Source: Lichenostomus cassidix (taxonomy: Eukaryota; Chordata; Aves; Passeriformes; Meliphagidae). From it: a stretch of DNA of 64,000 nucleotides. Location: contig VLJF02000035.1 of assembly GCA_008360975.2 (NCBI GenBank), forward strand, positions 868,001-932,000, given 5' to 3'. Both the position numbers and the translations under genes were made by a program. Below are positions 25,501 through 36,889 of the stretch, one piece after another; position 1 is the stretch's first letter; each line of letters begins with the position of its first letter. Under the pieces are notes generated by a model that worked only from the letters and a program-made list of their open reading frames with translations, was not told the DNA's origin and did no database searches.

Positions 25501-28500
25501 AAACCCCAAAATTCCCCACAAAAAAATCAAAATTCTCCCCAAAAACCCCAATTTTCCCCAAAATTCCCCTGAAAATCCCCAAAAAACCCCAAATTTTCCC
25601 CAAAATTCCCGCTAAATAACCGCAAAAATTCCCCAAAATCCCCCCTAAAAATGCCCAAAAAAACCCCCAAAATTCCCTAAAAATCCCCCAGAAAAACCCA
25701 AATTCCCCCCCAAAAAAACCCAAAATTCCCCCTAAAAATCTAAATACCCAAATTTCTCCCCAAAAAAACCCCAAACTTCCCCAAAATTCCCCCAAAAAAC
25801 CCGAAATTTCCTCCTAAAAAAAACAAATTTTCCCCTAAATTCCCCCTAAAAATCCCAAAAATCCCCTAAATTCCCCCAAAAAATCCGCTAAAATTTCCAT
25901 AAAATTCCCCAAAAAAACTCCCCCCAAAAAACAAAAATTCCCCCAAAAACCCCAAATTTTCCCCCAAAATTCCCCCAAAAATCCCAAATCCCCCCCCCAA
26001 AAATCCCCAAAATTTCTCCCCAAAAAACTCCCAAAAATTCCCAAAAAAACCCAAAAAACCCCAAATTCCCCCAAAACCCCAAATTTTCCCCCTAAAAACC
26101 CCTCAAACTCCCCCCAAAACCCAAAATATTTTTGGCCTCAATTCCCCAGAATTTGGGCAATTTTTCCAATGTTTACCTCCACGAAGTTGGTGTGTTTGGC
26201 ATCTCTGACAGTGACGACAGCGTGAACTTCCTCGATCAATTTCTGCTTTTCATCATCGTCAAACTGCATGTACCACTTGGCCAGGCGGGTTTTGCCAGCG
26301 CGGTTCTGGATCAGGATGAAGCGAATCTGCCAAAGGAATGCCGGGAAAAACGGGAATTTGGGTCAGGAAAAGTGTGAGACAGGGAAAAAATTTGGGAGAA
26401 ATTGGAAAAAATTGTCCTCAAAAATTCGATTTTTTTGTTATTTCAATTGGGATTTTATCACCAAACACCACTTGGCCAGGCGGGTTTTGCCAGCTCGGTT
26501 CTGGATCAGGATGAAGCGAATCTGCCAAAGGAATTCCGGGAAAAAACGGGAATTTGGGTCAGGAAAACATCTGGGAGAAATTGGGAAAAATTTGGGAGAA
26601 ATCGGAAAAAATTTGGGAAAAATCAGGAAAAAATTTGGGAGAAATTGGAAAAAATTGTCCTCAAAAATTCGATTTTTTTGTTATTTCAATTGGGATTTTA
26701 TCACCAAACACCACTTGGCCAGGCGGGTTTTGCCAGCTCGGTTCTGGATCAGGATGAAGCGAATCTGCCAAAGGAATTCCGGGAAAAAACGGGAATTTGG
26801 GTCAGGAAAACATCTGGGAGAAATTGGGAAAAATTTGGGAGAAATCGGAAAAAATTTGGGAAAAATCAGGAAAAAATTTGGGAGAAATTGGAAAAAATTG
26901 TCCTCAAAAATTCGATTTTTTTGTTAGTTAAATTGGGATTTTATCACCAAACACCACTTGGCCAGGCGGGTTTTGCCAGCTCGGTTCTGGATCAGGATGA
27001 AGCGAATCTGCCAAAGGAATGCCGGGAGAAAACGGGAATTTGGGTCAGGAAAACATTTGGGAGAAATTGGGAAAAATTTGGGAAAAATCGGGAAAAATTT
27101 GGGAGAAATCGGGAAAAAATTTGTGAAAAATCGGGAAAAAAATTGGGAGAAATCGGGAAAAATTCGTCCTCAAAAATTCGCTTTTTCTGTTATTTAAATT
27201 GGGATTTTAGCACCATAAATTCCTCAAAAATTCAATTTTTTTATAATTTCAATTGGGATTTTAGCACCAAATTCCACTTGGCCAGGCGGGTTTTGCCAGC
27301 TCGGTTCTGGATCAGGATGAAGCGAATCTGCCAAAGGAATTCCGGGAAAAAATGGGAATTTGGGTCAGGAAAACATTTGGGAGAAATCGGGAAAAAATTT
27401 GGGAAAAATCGGAAAAAAATTTGGGAAAAATTGGGAAAAAAAAATGGGAAAAATCAGAAAAAACTTTGGGAGATATCAGGAAAAATTTGGGAGAAATTGG
27501 AAAAAACTGTCCTCAAAAATTCAATTTTTTTATAATTTCAATTGAGATTTTATCACCATAAATTCCTCAAAAATTCAATTTTTTCCCAATTTAAATTGGG
27601 ATTTTATCACCAAATTCCACTTGGGAAATTGAGTTTTCCTGGATGAGGATGAAGTGAATCTGACAAAGGAATTCCGGGAAAAAATGAGAATTTGGGTCAA
27701 GAAAACATTTGGGAAAAATCGGGAAAAATTGGGAGAAATTGGGAAAAAATTTGGGAAAAATCGGGAAAAATTCGTCCTCAAAAATTCAACTTTTTTGTAA
27801 TTTAAGTTGGGATTTTAGCACCAAATTCCACTTGGGAAATTGAGTTTTCCTGGATCAGCATGAAGCAAATCTGCAGCAGGAATTCTGGGAAAAAATGGGA
27901 ATTTGGCTCAGGAAAACATTTGGGAGAAATTGGAAAAAAATTGGGAGAAATCTGAAAAAATTTGGGGAAAATTCATCCTCAAAAATTCAATTTTTTCCTA
28001 ATTTAAATTGGGATTTTATCACCATAAATTCCTCAAAAATTCAATTTTTTCCTAATTTAAATTGGGATTTTAGCACCAAATTCCACTTGGGAAATTGAGT
28101 TTTCCTGGATCAGGATTCTTCCTGCAGGAATTCTGGGAAAAAAATGGGAATTTGGGTCAGGAAAAAATTTGGAGGAAATCGGGAAAAATCCTGCTGTGAA
28201 ACTTGAATTTTTTCATTATTGAAATTTGGATTTTTTCATGTCCTGAATACCCCAAAACACCCAAAAAATCCCCAAAAATCCTCCAAATCAGACCCTAAAA
28301 TGGGGAGAAATCCCAAAATTCCTTCATAGAGACCCTTATATGGGAGAAAACTCCCCAAAATCCCCCAAAAAACTCAAAATGCCCCAAAATACCCCAAAAC
28401 GGAGCCTAAAATGGGGGAAAACCCCAAAATCCTCTCAGAAAAACCCTAAAATGGGGAAAAGCTCCCCAAAGTACCCCAAAATCTCCTCAATAAACCCCAA

Positions 28501-29503
28501 AATGGAGCCTAAAATGGGGGAAAACCCCAAAATCCCATCATAGAAACCCTAAAATGCTGAATTTACCCCAAAATTCCCTAATTGAGACCCTAAAATGGGG
28601 GAGAGACCCCAAAATCTCCTCACAGAAACCCTAAAATGCTGAATTTACCCTAAAATCCCCCAATTCAGACCCTAAAATGGGAGAGAGACCCCAAAATTCC
28701 CCAATTGAGACCCTAAAATGGGGGAGAGACCCCAAAATCTCCTCATGGAAACCCTAAAATGCTGAATTCTCCCTAAAATCCCCCAACTGAGATCCTAAAA
28801 TGGGGGAGAGACCCCAAAATCTCCTCAGAAAAATCCTAAAATGCTGAATTTCTTCCAAAATCCCCTACTGAGACCCTAAAATGGGGGAGAAACCCCAAAA
28901 CACCCCAAAATTCCCCCCAAACAGACCCTAAAATAGGATGACCCCCCTAAAATCTCCTCATAAAAATCCTAAAATGCTGAATTTCCTCTAAAATTACCCA
29001 ATTGAGACCCTAAAATGCGGGAGAGACCCCCAAAAATCACCCAAAATAGATGCTAAGGCGGGGTGACCCCCCCAAAATCTCCTCAATACACCCCGAAACA
29101 GACCCTAAAACAGGGTGAAACCCCAAAATCTCCTCACAGAAACCCTAAAATGGGGGAAAGTCCCACCAAAACAGACCCTAAAATGGGGTGACACCCCCAA
29201 ATCCCCTCATAGAAACCCTAAAATGGGGGAAAGTTCCCCAAAACAGAGCCTAAAACGGGGTGACACCCCAAATCCCCGCATAGAAACCCTAAAATGAGGG
29301 AAAGTCCCCCAAGACAGAGACTAAAACAGGGTGACACCCCAAATCCCCTCACGAAAAGTCTAAAATCCCGCACTCCCCCCTCACCTCCCCTCACGCCGCT
29401 CCAGGCCCGAGGCTCCCCCGCTCCTCCGCCCTTCCCGATCGCTCCATTTCCGCTCTCCCCGCGTCTCCGCCGCTCATCCCCCAACCCTGCCGGCTCTCAC
29501 CAT
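19581..29503 (-). CDS. AP2S1: AP-2 complex subunit sigma (five exons, complete)
   Basis: In gene order the coding exons are 29503-29501 (ATG only), 26326-26177, 23736-23623, 21805-21746 and 19682-19581. They give 1+50+38+20+33 = 142 residues, the length I recall for AP2S1. Donor and acceptor dinucleotides are canonical, and the first donor GTGAG abuts the ATG. The product begins [20 protein letters not shown], has the longin-like fold of small adaptin chains ([40 protein letters not shown]) and ends [13 protein letters not shown]. Residues known to shape the dileucine cargo pocket, R15, V88 and L103, are all present. The protein is the small core subunit of the plasma-membrane clathrin adaptor AP-2. 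All four acceptor-side exon edges have been copied into the adjacent intron as tandem arrays. It is convergent with TBCB and divergent from ARHGAP35. Confidence 0.97.
19735..20975 (-). repeat. Array carrying 14 copies of the 5' edge of AP2S1 exon 5
   Basis: Units of about 80-105 bp hold a copy of the acceptor plus the first 30-33 coding bases of exon 5 ([11 protein letters not shown], usually [11 protein letters not shown] before the frame enters filler) followed by AAAATTAGCCAAAATTATCC-type filler. Copies lie near 19735, 19815, 19898, 19997, 20099, 20185, 20286, 20387, 20484, 20573, 20680, 20771, 20859 and 20945. Nearly all keep CAG before GTGTAC on the gene strand. Confidence 0.93.
20975..21740. 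repeat. CCCAAAAATCTCCCAAAATT minisatellite
   Basis: Units of 15-20 bp fill the rest of AP2S1 intron 4 up to the exon 4 donor. No exon fragment is seen in it. The repeat gives long Lys/Pro/Ser or Gly/Phe-rich frames on the two strands. Confidence 0.85.
21806..23622 (-). repeat. AATTAATTAGGGTTAATT array with copies of the 5' edge of AP2S1 exon 4
   Basis: About eleven units of 120-180 bp. Each contains a diverged copy of the first 30 or so bases of exon 4 (gene strand GTTCTCAATGAATATTTCCA) near 21935, 22070, 22213, 22355, 22475, 22640, 22815, 22970, 23116, 23310 and 23464, embedded in AT-rich TTAATTAGGGTTAATTAGGG filler. Copies nearest the exon are closest in sequence; distal ones decay. Confidence 0.8.
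23740..25155 (-). repeat. GGGATGGACTGGGAGGGACT array with two copies of the AP2S1 exon 3 edge
   Basis: Ten-base units (ACTGGGATGG, ACTGGGAGGG) are organised into a roughly 500-bp higher-order unit. Each of two higher-order units carries the acceptor and about 35 bases of exon 3 ([13 protein letters not shown]) near 24156-24195 and 24666-24705. Confidence 0.88.
25160..26130. repeat. C- and A-rich minisatellite next to AP2S1 exon 2 donor
   Basis: Units of CCCCAAAATTCCCCCCAAAA type with frequent C-runs of 5-9 and A-runs of 4-8. It occupies the exon 3-proximal half of AP2S1 intron 2, near the exon 2 donor. No exon-derived segment is seen. Confidence 0.85.
26327..28140 (-). repeat. 243-bp higher-order repeat carrying the AP2S1 exon 2 5' edge
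   Basis: Four good copies of the acceptor plus about 55-60 coding bases of exon 2 ([18 protein letters not shown]) lie at about 26467-26526, 26710-26769, 26953-27012 and 27273-27332. Decayed partial copies follow near 27615, 27830 and 28085. The first three copies are exactly 243 bp apart and almost identical, including filler, so the duplication is recent. The period is a multiple of three, which keeps a long frame open on the other strand. Confidence 0.93.
28240..29345. repeat. CCCTAAAATGGGGGAGAGAC minisatellite in AP2S1 intron 1
   Basis: Units of about 35-70 bp combining CCCTAAAATGGGGGA, GAGACCCCAAAATCTCCTCA and AAACCCTAAAATGCTGAATT. It ends about 150 bp before the AP2S1 start codon. No exon copies are seen. 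Confidence 0.85.
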
Positions 29504-29700
29504 GGCGCCGCCGGCCCGAGGCCTCCCCGGTTGGGCTGCCGGTTCCGATGCCGCTCCGGTTCGGCTCCCGGTTCCGATCCCGCCCCGGTTCCGTTACCGG
29601 CGCCTCTCTCCCCTCACGGCGCTTCCCGCTCCGCCAGGGGGCGCCGCCGCCTTCCCCGCACTGCGCCTGCGCAGAACCTCCGTTCCCGCCCTTTTCCTCC
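29504..29700 (-). promoter_or_regulatory. AP2S1: AP2S1 5'UTR and core promoter with NRF1-like and CTCF-like motifs
   Basis: This is a GC- and CpG-rich segment just upstream of the AP2S1 ATG. It contains TGCGCCTGCGCA at 29662-29673, one base off the NRF1 palindrome, and CCGCCAGGGGGCGCC at 29631-29645, very close to the CTCF core. The start site is not marked by a TATA box; this looks like a dispersed housekeeping promoter. Confidence 0.6.
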
Positions 29701-31330
29701 CCTCACGATTCCCGCCCCTTTCCCCCTCACGATTCCCGCCCATTTCCCTCCCCTCACGTTTCCTTCCCTTTTCCTTCCCTTTTCCCCTCATGTTTCCTTC
29801 CCTTTTCCCCTCACATTTCCTATTTTCCCCTCAAGTCTCCTGCCCTTTTCCCCTCACATTTCCTATTTTCCCCCTCAGGTTTGCTTCCCTTTCCCCTCAC
29901 ATTTCCCACCCTTTCCCCCTCACGATTCCTTCCCTTTTCCTTCCCTTTTCCCCTCACGTTTCCTTCCCTTTGCCTTCCCTTTTCCCCTCACGTTTCCTCC
30001 CATTTTCCCCTCACGTTTCCTTCCCTTTGCCTTCCATTTTTCCCTCACGTTTCCTTCCTTTTTCCCCTCATATTTCCTATTTTTCTCTCACGTTTCCTTC
30101 CCTTTCCCCCTCACGTTTCCTTCCCTTTCCCCCTCACGTTTCCTTCCCTTTCTCCTCATATTTCCTATTTTCCCTTACCTTTCCTTCCCTTTCTCCTCAC
30201 GTTTCTTTCCCTTTCCCCACACATTTCCTATTTTCTCCTCACGTTTCCTTCCCTTTTCCCCTCACCTTTCCTTCCCTTTCTCCTCCAAATTCCCTCTCCT
30301 CTCCCCAAAAATTTCCTGCCCCACTCCCCAAATTCCCATCACCCCCTCCCCAAATTCTGGGGAATGAAAGAACGAGGGATCCAAGGGGATTTGTGGTGTT
30401 GCCATTCCCCAAATTCTACCCCTCCCCAAATTCATCCCCTCCCAAAATCCCAATTTTTCCCTTTTTCCCTCCCCAAATTCCCTCCTAAAATCCCAATTTT
30501 TCCCTTTTCCCTCCCCAAATTCCCTCCTCCCAAAATCCCAATTTTTCCCTTTTTCCCTCCCCAAATTCCCTCCTCCCAAAATCCCAATTTTTCCCTTTTT
30601 CCCTCCCCAAATTCCCTCCTCCAAAAATCCCAATTTTTCCCCTTTTTCCCTCCCTAAAATCCCAATTTTTCCCTTCTTTCCCTCCCCAAATTCCCTCCCA
30701 AAATCCCAATTTTTCCCTTTTTCCGTCCCCAAATTCCCTCCTCCCAAAATCCCAGTTTTTCCCTTTTTCCCTCCCCAAATTCATCCCCTCAAAAAATCCC
30801 AATTTTTCCCTTTTTCCCTCCCCAAATTCCCTCCTCCCAAAATCCCAATTTTTCCCTTCTTTCCCTCCCCAAATTCCCTCCCAAAATCCCAATTTTTCCC
30901 TTTTCCCTCCCCAAATTCCCTCCTAAAACCCCAATTTTTCCCTTCTTTCCCTCCCCTCCCAAAAATCCCAAATTCTCTCCCGTCCCAAAAATCCCAATTT
31001 TTCCCCTCCCCAAATTCCCGCCACGCCCCTCCAGGCCACGCCCCACACCACGCCCACCTCCCCATAGCCACGCCCATTCTCCCCCAGGCTCCTCCCATTC
31101 CCCTCCCGCCTCTCGCCCCATTTCCCCCCAAATTCCCTCTCCCCAAAATTCCCTGTTTCCCCGCGAAAATCCCCTTTTCTCCCCAAAATCCCCTCCTCCT
31201 CCCTCCCCAAAATTCCCGGTTAAACCCCAAAAATTCCCGATTCTCCCCCAAAATTCCCTATTCTCCCCCAGATTCCCGATTAACCCCAAAAATTCCCCGT
31301 TCTCTCCCCCCATTCCCAATTCGCGGTGTT
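29695..31330. repeat. Pyrimidine-rich minisatellites between AP2S1 and ARHGAP35
   Basis: From 29695 to about 30300 units of CACGTTTCCTTCCCTTTTCC type; from 30430 to 31010 roughly 48-bp units of AAATCCCAATTTTTCCCTTT with CTCCCCAAATTCCCTCC; from 31130 to 31320 AAAATTCCCGATTCTCCCCC units. A short insert (31020-31110) has several CCACGCCC KLF/SP sites. Long frames here are repeat-encoded. Confidence 0.85.
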
Positions 31331-31339
31331 CTGCTCCTC

Positions 31340-31663
31340 CTCCAGGCCACGCCCCCTCCGTTCAGCTCCGCCCCTCCGCTAAGCTCCGCCCCCCGCTGCC
31401 GTGAGGGGAAGGCGGGCGGGAAAGGAGGAGGAGGAGGGAAGGGAGGAGGAGGAGGAGGAGGAGGCGGCCGAGGGGGCTGAGGGAGGGGGAAGAGAGGAGG
31501 AGGAAGGCGCCGCCGCCATTACAGGCCGAGCCCGCCCCGGCGGCCCCCGCCGCCCTCGCCCCGCCCGCCGCCGCCGCCCCGAGCGCGGCCATGGCGCTGC
31601 CGCCTCCTCCCGCCTCCCCCGGCCCGGCCCGCCGCCGCCGCCGCCGCCGCTGCTGTTTCTCCG
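31340..31663 (+). promoter_or_regulatory. ARHGAP35: CpG island: ARHGAP35 promoter and 5' noncoding exon
   Basis: A CpG-dense, purine-rich (GGAGGAGGA) then CGCC-rich island ends in a strong donor, CCG|GTAAGA at 31663/31664. The next compatible acceptor before the ARHGAP35 ATG is TATCCCAGCAG at 37829, so I infer that this exon splices over a 6.2-kb intron to the coding exon. It contains an ATG at 31591 in the context GCGGCCATGGCG. Assignment to ARHGAP35 rests on position and strand, not on sequence similarity. Confidence 0.6.
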
Positions 31664-31969
31664 GTAAGAACCCGAACCCTTCCCCATCTCCGTTCTCACC
31701 CCGCCGCCACCATCGCCGCCGCCTTTCTTTTTAAACCCCCCCTGGAAAGAACAATGGGCCGCCCCACCCCCGCCCGCCGCGCGCACAACGGGTTGGCCCA
31801 AATGGCCCCGCGGGGGGGAGCGGCGGGGAGGGGGCAGGGAGAGACCACCCCCCCCTGGGGGGGGAGGGGGGACCGACCCCGACCCCCCCCTTGATACCCC
31901 TGATGGTTCCGCCGCTCGTTAGTGAGGAGACGCTAATTAGGGGAGGGGAGGGCAAGGCCGCGGCGGGGG

Positions 31970-34185
31970 TGAGGAGACCCCGAGATTTGGGGAGGGAGAT
32001 CAGTTTGGGGTGGGGAACATTAATTTGGGGTGGGGATACTAATTTGGGGTGGGAGACTCAGTTTAATTGGGGATACTCAATTTGGGGTGAGGGATCCCTA
32101 ATTAGGGAGATCTCCTAATTTGGGAAGGGGGAAGGCAAGGCGGAGGGGGTGAGGAGACCGGGCCCCAGGGAGAGGGAGACTCAGTTTGGGGTGGGGGAGC
32201 TCTAATTTGGGGTGGGGGACACTCAGTTTGGGGAGTGAGCCATCCAATTCGGGGAGGGGAAGCCACATTTGGGGTGGGGGACACTCAATTTGGGGAGGGG
32301 GACACTCAATTTGGGGTGGGGGAGCTCTAATTTGGGGAGGGGGACACTTAATTTGGGGTGAGGGAGCCCAATTTGGCGAGAAGGACATCCGATTTGGGGT
32401 GAGGGAGTTCTAATTTGGGGTGGGGGACACTCAATTTGGGATGAGTGACATCCAATTTGGGGTGAGGGATCCCCTAATTGGGGGAGATCCCCTAATTTGG
32501 GGAGGGGGAGACACTAATTAGGGGAGGGGAGAGGGCAAGGCTGCGGTGGGAGTGATGAGACCCTGAGATTTGGGGAGGGAGCCAAATTTGGGGTGGGGGA
32601 ACCTTTATTTGGGGTGGGGAGACTCAGTTTGGGGTGGGGAACCTTAATTTGGGGTGGGGGAGACTCAGTTTGGGGTGGGGGACACTGAATTTGGGGTGAG
32701 GGGAACACTCAATTTGGGGTGAGGGATCCCCTAATTAGGGGAGATCTCCTAATTAGGGGAGGGGGGAGGGCAAGGCCGTGGCGGGGGGTTGAGGGGAGAC
32801 CCCGAGATTTGGGGTGGGGGAGTGAAATTTGGGGTGAGTGAGATCAAATTTGGGGTGGGGGACACTGAATTTGGGGTGTGGGAGTTCTAATTTGGGGAGC
32901 GGGACATTTAATGAGGGCAGGAGGAGCCTTAATTTGGGGTGTGGGAGCTCTAATTTGGGGTGAGGGACATCCAATTAGGGGAGGGGGACACTTAATTAGG
33001 GCTGGGGAAGCCCAATTTGGGGAGGGGGACACTCAGTTTGGGGAGGGGGGAGCCCTAATGAGATTCCCTAATTAGGGGAGGGGTTAGACCCTAATTAAGG
33101 GAGAGGAGACCCCGAAATTTGGGGAGGGGGAGCCAAATTTGAGGAGAGGGAGACCAAATTTGGGGAGGGGGAGACTCAGTTTGGGGTGGGAAACACTCAA
33201 TTGGGGAGGGGAACCTTAATTAGGGGAGATCTCCTAATTAGGGGAGGGGGTAGCACTTAATTAGGGGAGGGGAGACCCCAAAATTTGGGGAGGGGAAGCC
33301 AAATTAGGGGTGGGGGACGCCCTAATGAGATTTCCTAATTAGGGGAAGGGGTAGACCCAAATTAGGGGAGGGGAGACCTCGAAATTTGGGGAGGGGGAGC
33401 CAAATTTGGGGGGTGACCCCCCAGTTTGGGGTGGGGGAGACCCAATTTGGGGAGGGGGAAAAACCCTTAATTAGGGTAGGAACCCCTAATTAGCGTAGGA
33501 ACCTAATTAGGGTGGGAAGACCCCAAATTTGTTGAGGGGAGATCACTAATTAAGGGGAGTAATTAGAGGGGAGACCCCAAAAATAGGGGAGATTTCCCCT
33601 TAATTAGAGGAGGGGGAGATCATTAATTAAGGGGAGTAATTAAAGGGGAGACCCTCCAATTAGGGGAGGGGAGACTCTTAATTAGGGGAGACTCTTAATT
33701 AGGGGTAACCACCCTAATGAGGGGAGGTGAGACCCCAAAAATAGGGGAGATTTCTCCTTAATTAGAGGAGGGGGAGATCACTAATTAAGGGGAGTAATTA
33801 GAGGGGAGACCCCAAAAATAGGGGAGATTTCTCCTTAATTAGGGGAGGGGGAGATCACTAATTAAGGGGAATAATTAAAGGGGAGACCCTCCAATTAGGG
33901 GAGGGGAGACCCTTAATTGGGGGAGACTCTTAATTAGGGGAGGGGAGACCCCAAAAATAGGGGAGGTTTCCCATTAATTAGAGGAGGGGGAGATCACTAA
34001 TTAAGGGGAGTAATTAGAGGGGAGACCCCAAAAATAGGGGAGATTTCTCTTTAATTAGAGGAGGGGAGCCTCTTAATTAGGGAACACTTAATTAGGGGAG
34101 ACCACCCTAATGAGGGGAGGGGGGACCCCCAATTAAGGGGGTTATTAGAGGGGAGATCCCCCAATTAAGGCTAATTAAGAGCTGG
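31970..34185. repeat. GGGGTGGGGGACACTCAATTTGG-type minisatellite
   Basis: Units of about 20-30 bp (GGGGGACACTCAATTTGGGG, AATTAGGGGAGGGGAGACCC) fill the proximal part of the inferred ARHGAP35 intron 1. In the second half (33450-34180) a longer unit of about 110-130 bp centred on GAGATCACTAATTAAGGGGA recurs at least five times. Confidence 0.85.
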
Positions 34186-34189
34186 GGGT

Positions 34190-36430
34190 TTGTCTTCCCC
34201 CATTTTTGGGGTGATTCCCAATTCCTCCTCCCTAAATTCATTAGAAAATGGGAAAAATCCTAACTTTTGGGATTTTTTTTGGAATTTTTGGAGGGAGGAT
34301 TTCCCCTCCCCAAATCCCCCTCCCCAAATTCATTGGGAAATGGGAAAAATCCCAATTTTTAGGAAATTTTTACTTCCTCAACATCCTCATTTCACTCCCA
34401 AAACTCCTATGTGTTTTTCTCATTTTTTCCCAAATTCCTTCCAAAAATTCAGGGGAAATTTGGAGAAAACTTAGGGAAAATTTGGGGAAAATATAGGGAA
34501 AATTCGGGGAAAATTTGGGATTTTCCAGCAACTCAAACCCCCCAAATTCCCCCCTTTTCCCGAGGTTTTTCCCGAGTTTTTTCCGGCCTCGGAACGACTC
34601 CAAAAAAGTCCTTTTTATTCCCAAAAAATCCATTCCCAGCGGGAGATGAAGCTTCTCACAATAATCCTTTTCTCCCTGTTTTTTGGGGATTTTCCAGGGA
34701 AAACAGGGAAGATCCAATTCCTGATTTTTCCATGAGGATTTTAGGGATTTTTGGGAATTTTTTGGGGTTAAAATCCAACTTTTCCCGCTGGGAATTGTTG
34801 ATTCCATCCCAAATTTTTGGCCCCAATTCCTGGATTTGGGAATGGGAGGTAAAAAACTTGGGAAAATATTTTCATTTTGATGGAAAAAATCTGGATTTGA
34901 GTTGTTTTTCCAATTTTTTTGTCCCTTTTTCCCTCCAGGATTTCCCGTTTTCCTCCAAAATTCCCCAAAACTGTCCAAAATTCCCAATTTTTTGAGCTCC
35001 AAGTTGGGATTTTTCCCTGAATTTTCCCTAATTTTTCCCACTTTTCCCATTCCTTATCAATTATCCTGCTGGGAATTGAGAAATTTGGGGTTTTTATGAG
35101 ATTTTGGGGTGAAAATGATGCAAAATCCACAGAAAATTCACCCTTTTCGGGGCAATTTTTGCTCCCAAAGTTTCGGAAAAAAATATGGAATTCCAGGAAT
35201 TGGAAAAGGAAAAAATTCTTTTGGGATTTTTTGGGGGAAGAATTCCCAAGAAAGCTGGAAAATCCCTGGAAAAGTGGGGAAATCCCAGAGGGTGGATTTG
35301 AAGGTTTCTCCAGGAAATCCCAAAATTTGGGAATGGAAACTCCAGGAAATCCCAAAATTCAGGAGCAGCTCCAGCAAATCCCAAAATTTTGGGAATGGCA
35401 ACTCCAGAAAATCCTAAAAATTAGGAATGGCAACTCCGAAAAATCCCAAAATTTTGGGAATGGCAACTCCGGAAAATCCCAAAAATTGGGAATGGTAATT
35501 CCAGGAAATCCCAAAATTTTGGGAATGGCAACTCCAGAGAATCCCAAAATTTGGGAACAACATTCCCAGAAATAGCAGGAAGAGAATTCCATGGAATCTT
35601 CGCCCTCGAGGTCGTTTACCTTTGGAAAATCCCAACCCAGAGCTGAGCCTGGAATTTTCGGGATCCGGGGATGGAAAAATCCTCTTTTTTGGGGAATTTT
35701 TTCCCTTTTTTGGGGATTTTTTACCTTTTATTGGTGATTTTTAGGGGTTTTTTGGGGTTTTTGGGGTTTTCCGGACGGATTTTCCGGAGGGAATTATTTT
35801 TTCCTGGATTTTTTCCCCTCCTCCTCCCCTCGGATTCCTCGGGAATTCTTCCTGCTGGACTTTGGAGTCAATCAGTAACTCCTGACTCAGGGAATTCCAG
35901 AGGGAGGAGGAAAAAAAAAGCGAAACCCGCCGGGAAAAACCCCAAAAATCCGGAATTTTTGGGAATTCCAGCTGGATTTGGGAGATCCGGAGGAAGGGGG
36001 TGAGGATTTGGCGCCGGGAATTTGGGGAATTGTTGGTTTTTAGGGGATTTTGGGGGGTTTTGGGGTGTTGGGATTTCCCTCGGTGGAGTTTGTGAAATTC
36101 CTGATGCTTTGAGCCCAAAAATTCCAGGAAAAATCCCTCAAAATCCTGAAATTCCCAGTATTTTGCACCCAAAAATTCCAGGGAAAATCCCTCAAAATCC
36201 TGAAATTCCCAACATTTTGCACCCAAAAATTCCAGGAAAAATCCCTCAAAATCCCAAAATTCCCAACACTTAGAGCCCAAAAATTCCAGGAAAAATACTT
36301 CAGAATCCTGAAATTTCCAAAGCTTTGAGCCCAAAAATAATCCTTTTTGGGAAAATCCCAAAGATCCTTTTTGAGGTTTTAGGGAAAATCCTGAAGATCC
36401 TTTTTAGGTTTTTTGGGAAAATCCCAAATA
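34190..36430. repeat. Mixed low-complexity intron with short local arrays
   Basis: Mostly A/T-plus-GGG/CCC low-complexity DNA. Local arrays: 35330-35560, six to seven units of about 43 bp (GGAATGGCAACTCCAGAAAA); 36110-36340, four units of about 57 bp (AAAAATTCCAGGAAAAATCC). A less repetitive patch at 35800-35930 contains TGACTCAG, an AP-1-type site, near 35882. I see no exon. Confidence 0.6.
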
Positions 36431-36860
36431 CTTTAATTGAATTCACGTAAAAAATAATGGGAATAATGTGAATTTTATAAAATCAAGATTGGAGTTTTTA
36501 ATTTAATTCACCTTAAAAATAATGAGAAAAATTGAGTTTATTAAATCCCGGATTGGAATTTTTAATTTAATCCACGTTAAAAATAATTGGAATAAAATGG
36601 GTTTTATAAAAATCCAAAGATGTGGATTTCATAAAAATGAGGATTTTATGAAAATAAGGATTTTATAAAAATGAGAGTTTTATAAAAAGGTGGATTTCAT
36701 AAAAATGAGTATTTTATAAAAATAAAGACTTTATAAAAATGAGGGTTTTATAAAAAGGTGGATTTTATGAAAATGGGGATTTTATAAAAATAAGGATTTT
36801 ATGAAAATATGGATTTTATTTTATAAAAATGCGGGTTTTATAAAAGTATGGATTTGGGTT
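36430..36860. repeat. AT-rich TTTTATAAAAATGAGGA minisatellite
   Basis: Units of about 18-20 bp with the palindromic core TTTTATAAAA. The base composition stands out sharply from the GC-rich surroundings. Confidence 0.85.
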
Positions 36861-36889
36861 TCCATCCAAAGGTGGAAAATGGGATTAGT

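Noticed and set aside
26402..27535. 377-codon plus-strand frame with repeated [20 protein letters not shown]
   Set aside because: It is antisense to AP2S1 exon 2 edge copies, held open by a 243-bp period divisible by three.
29548..30657. 369-codon Pro/Phe/Ser frame
   Set aside because: It reads through the TTTCCTTCCC minisatellite and has no domain.
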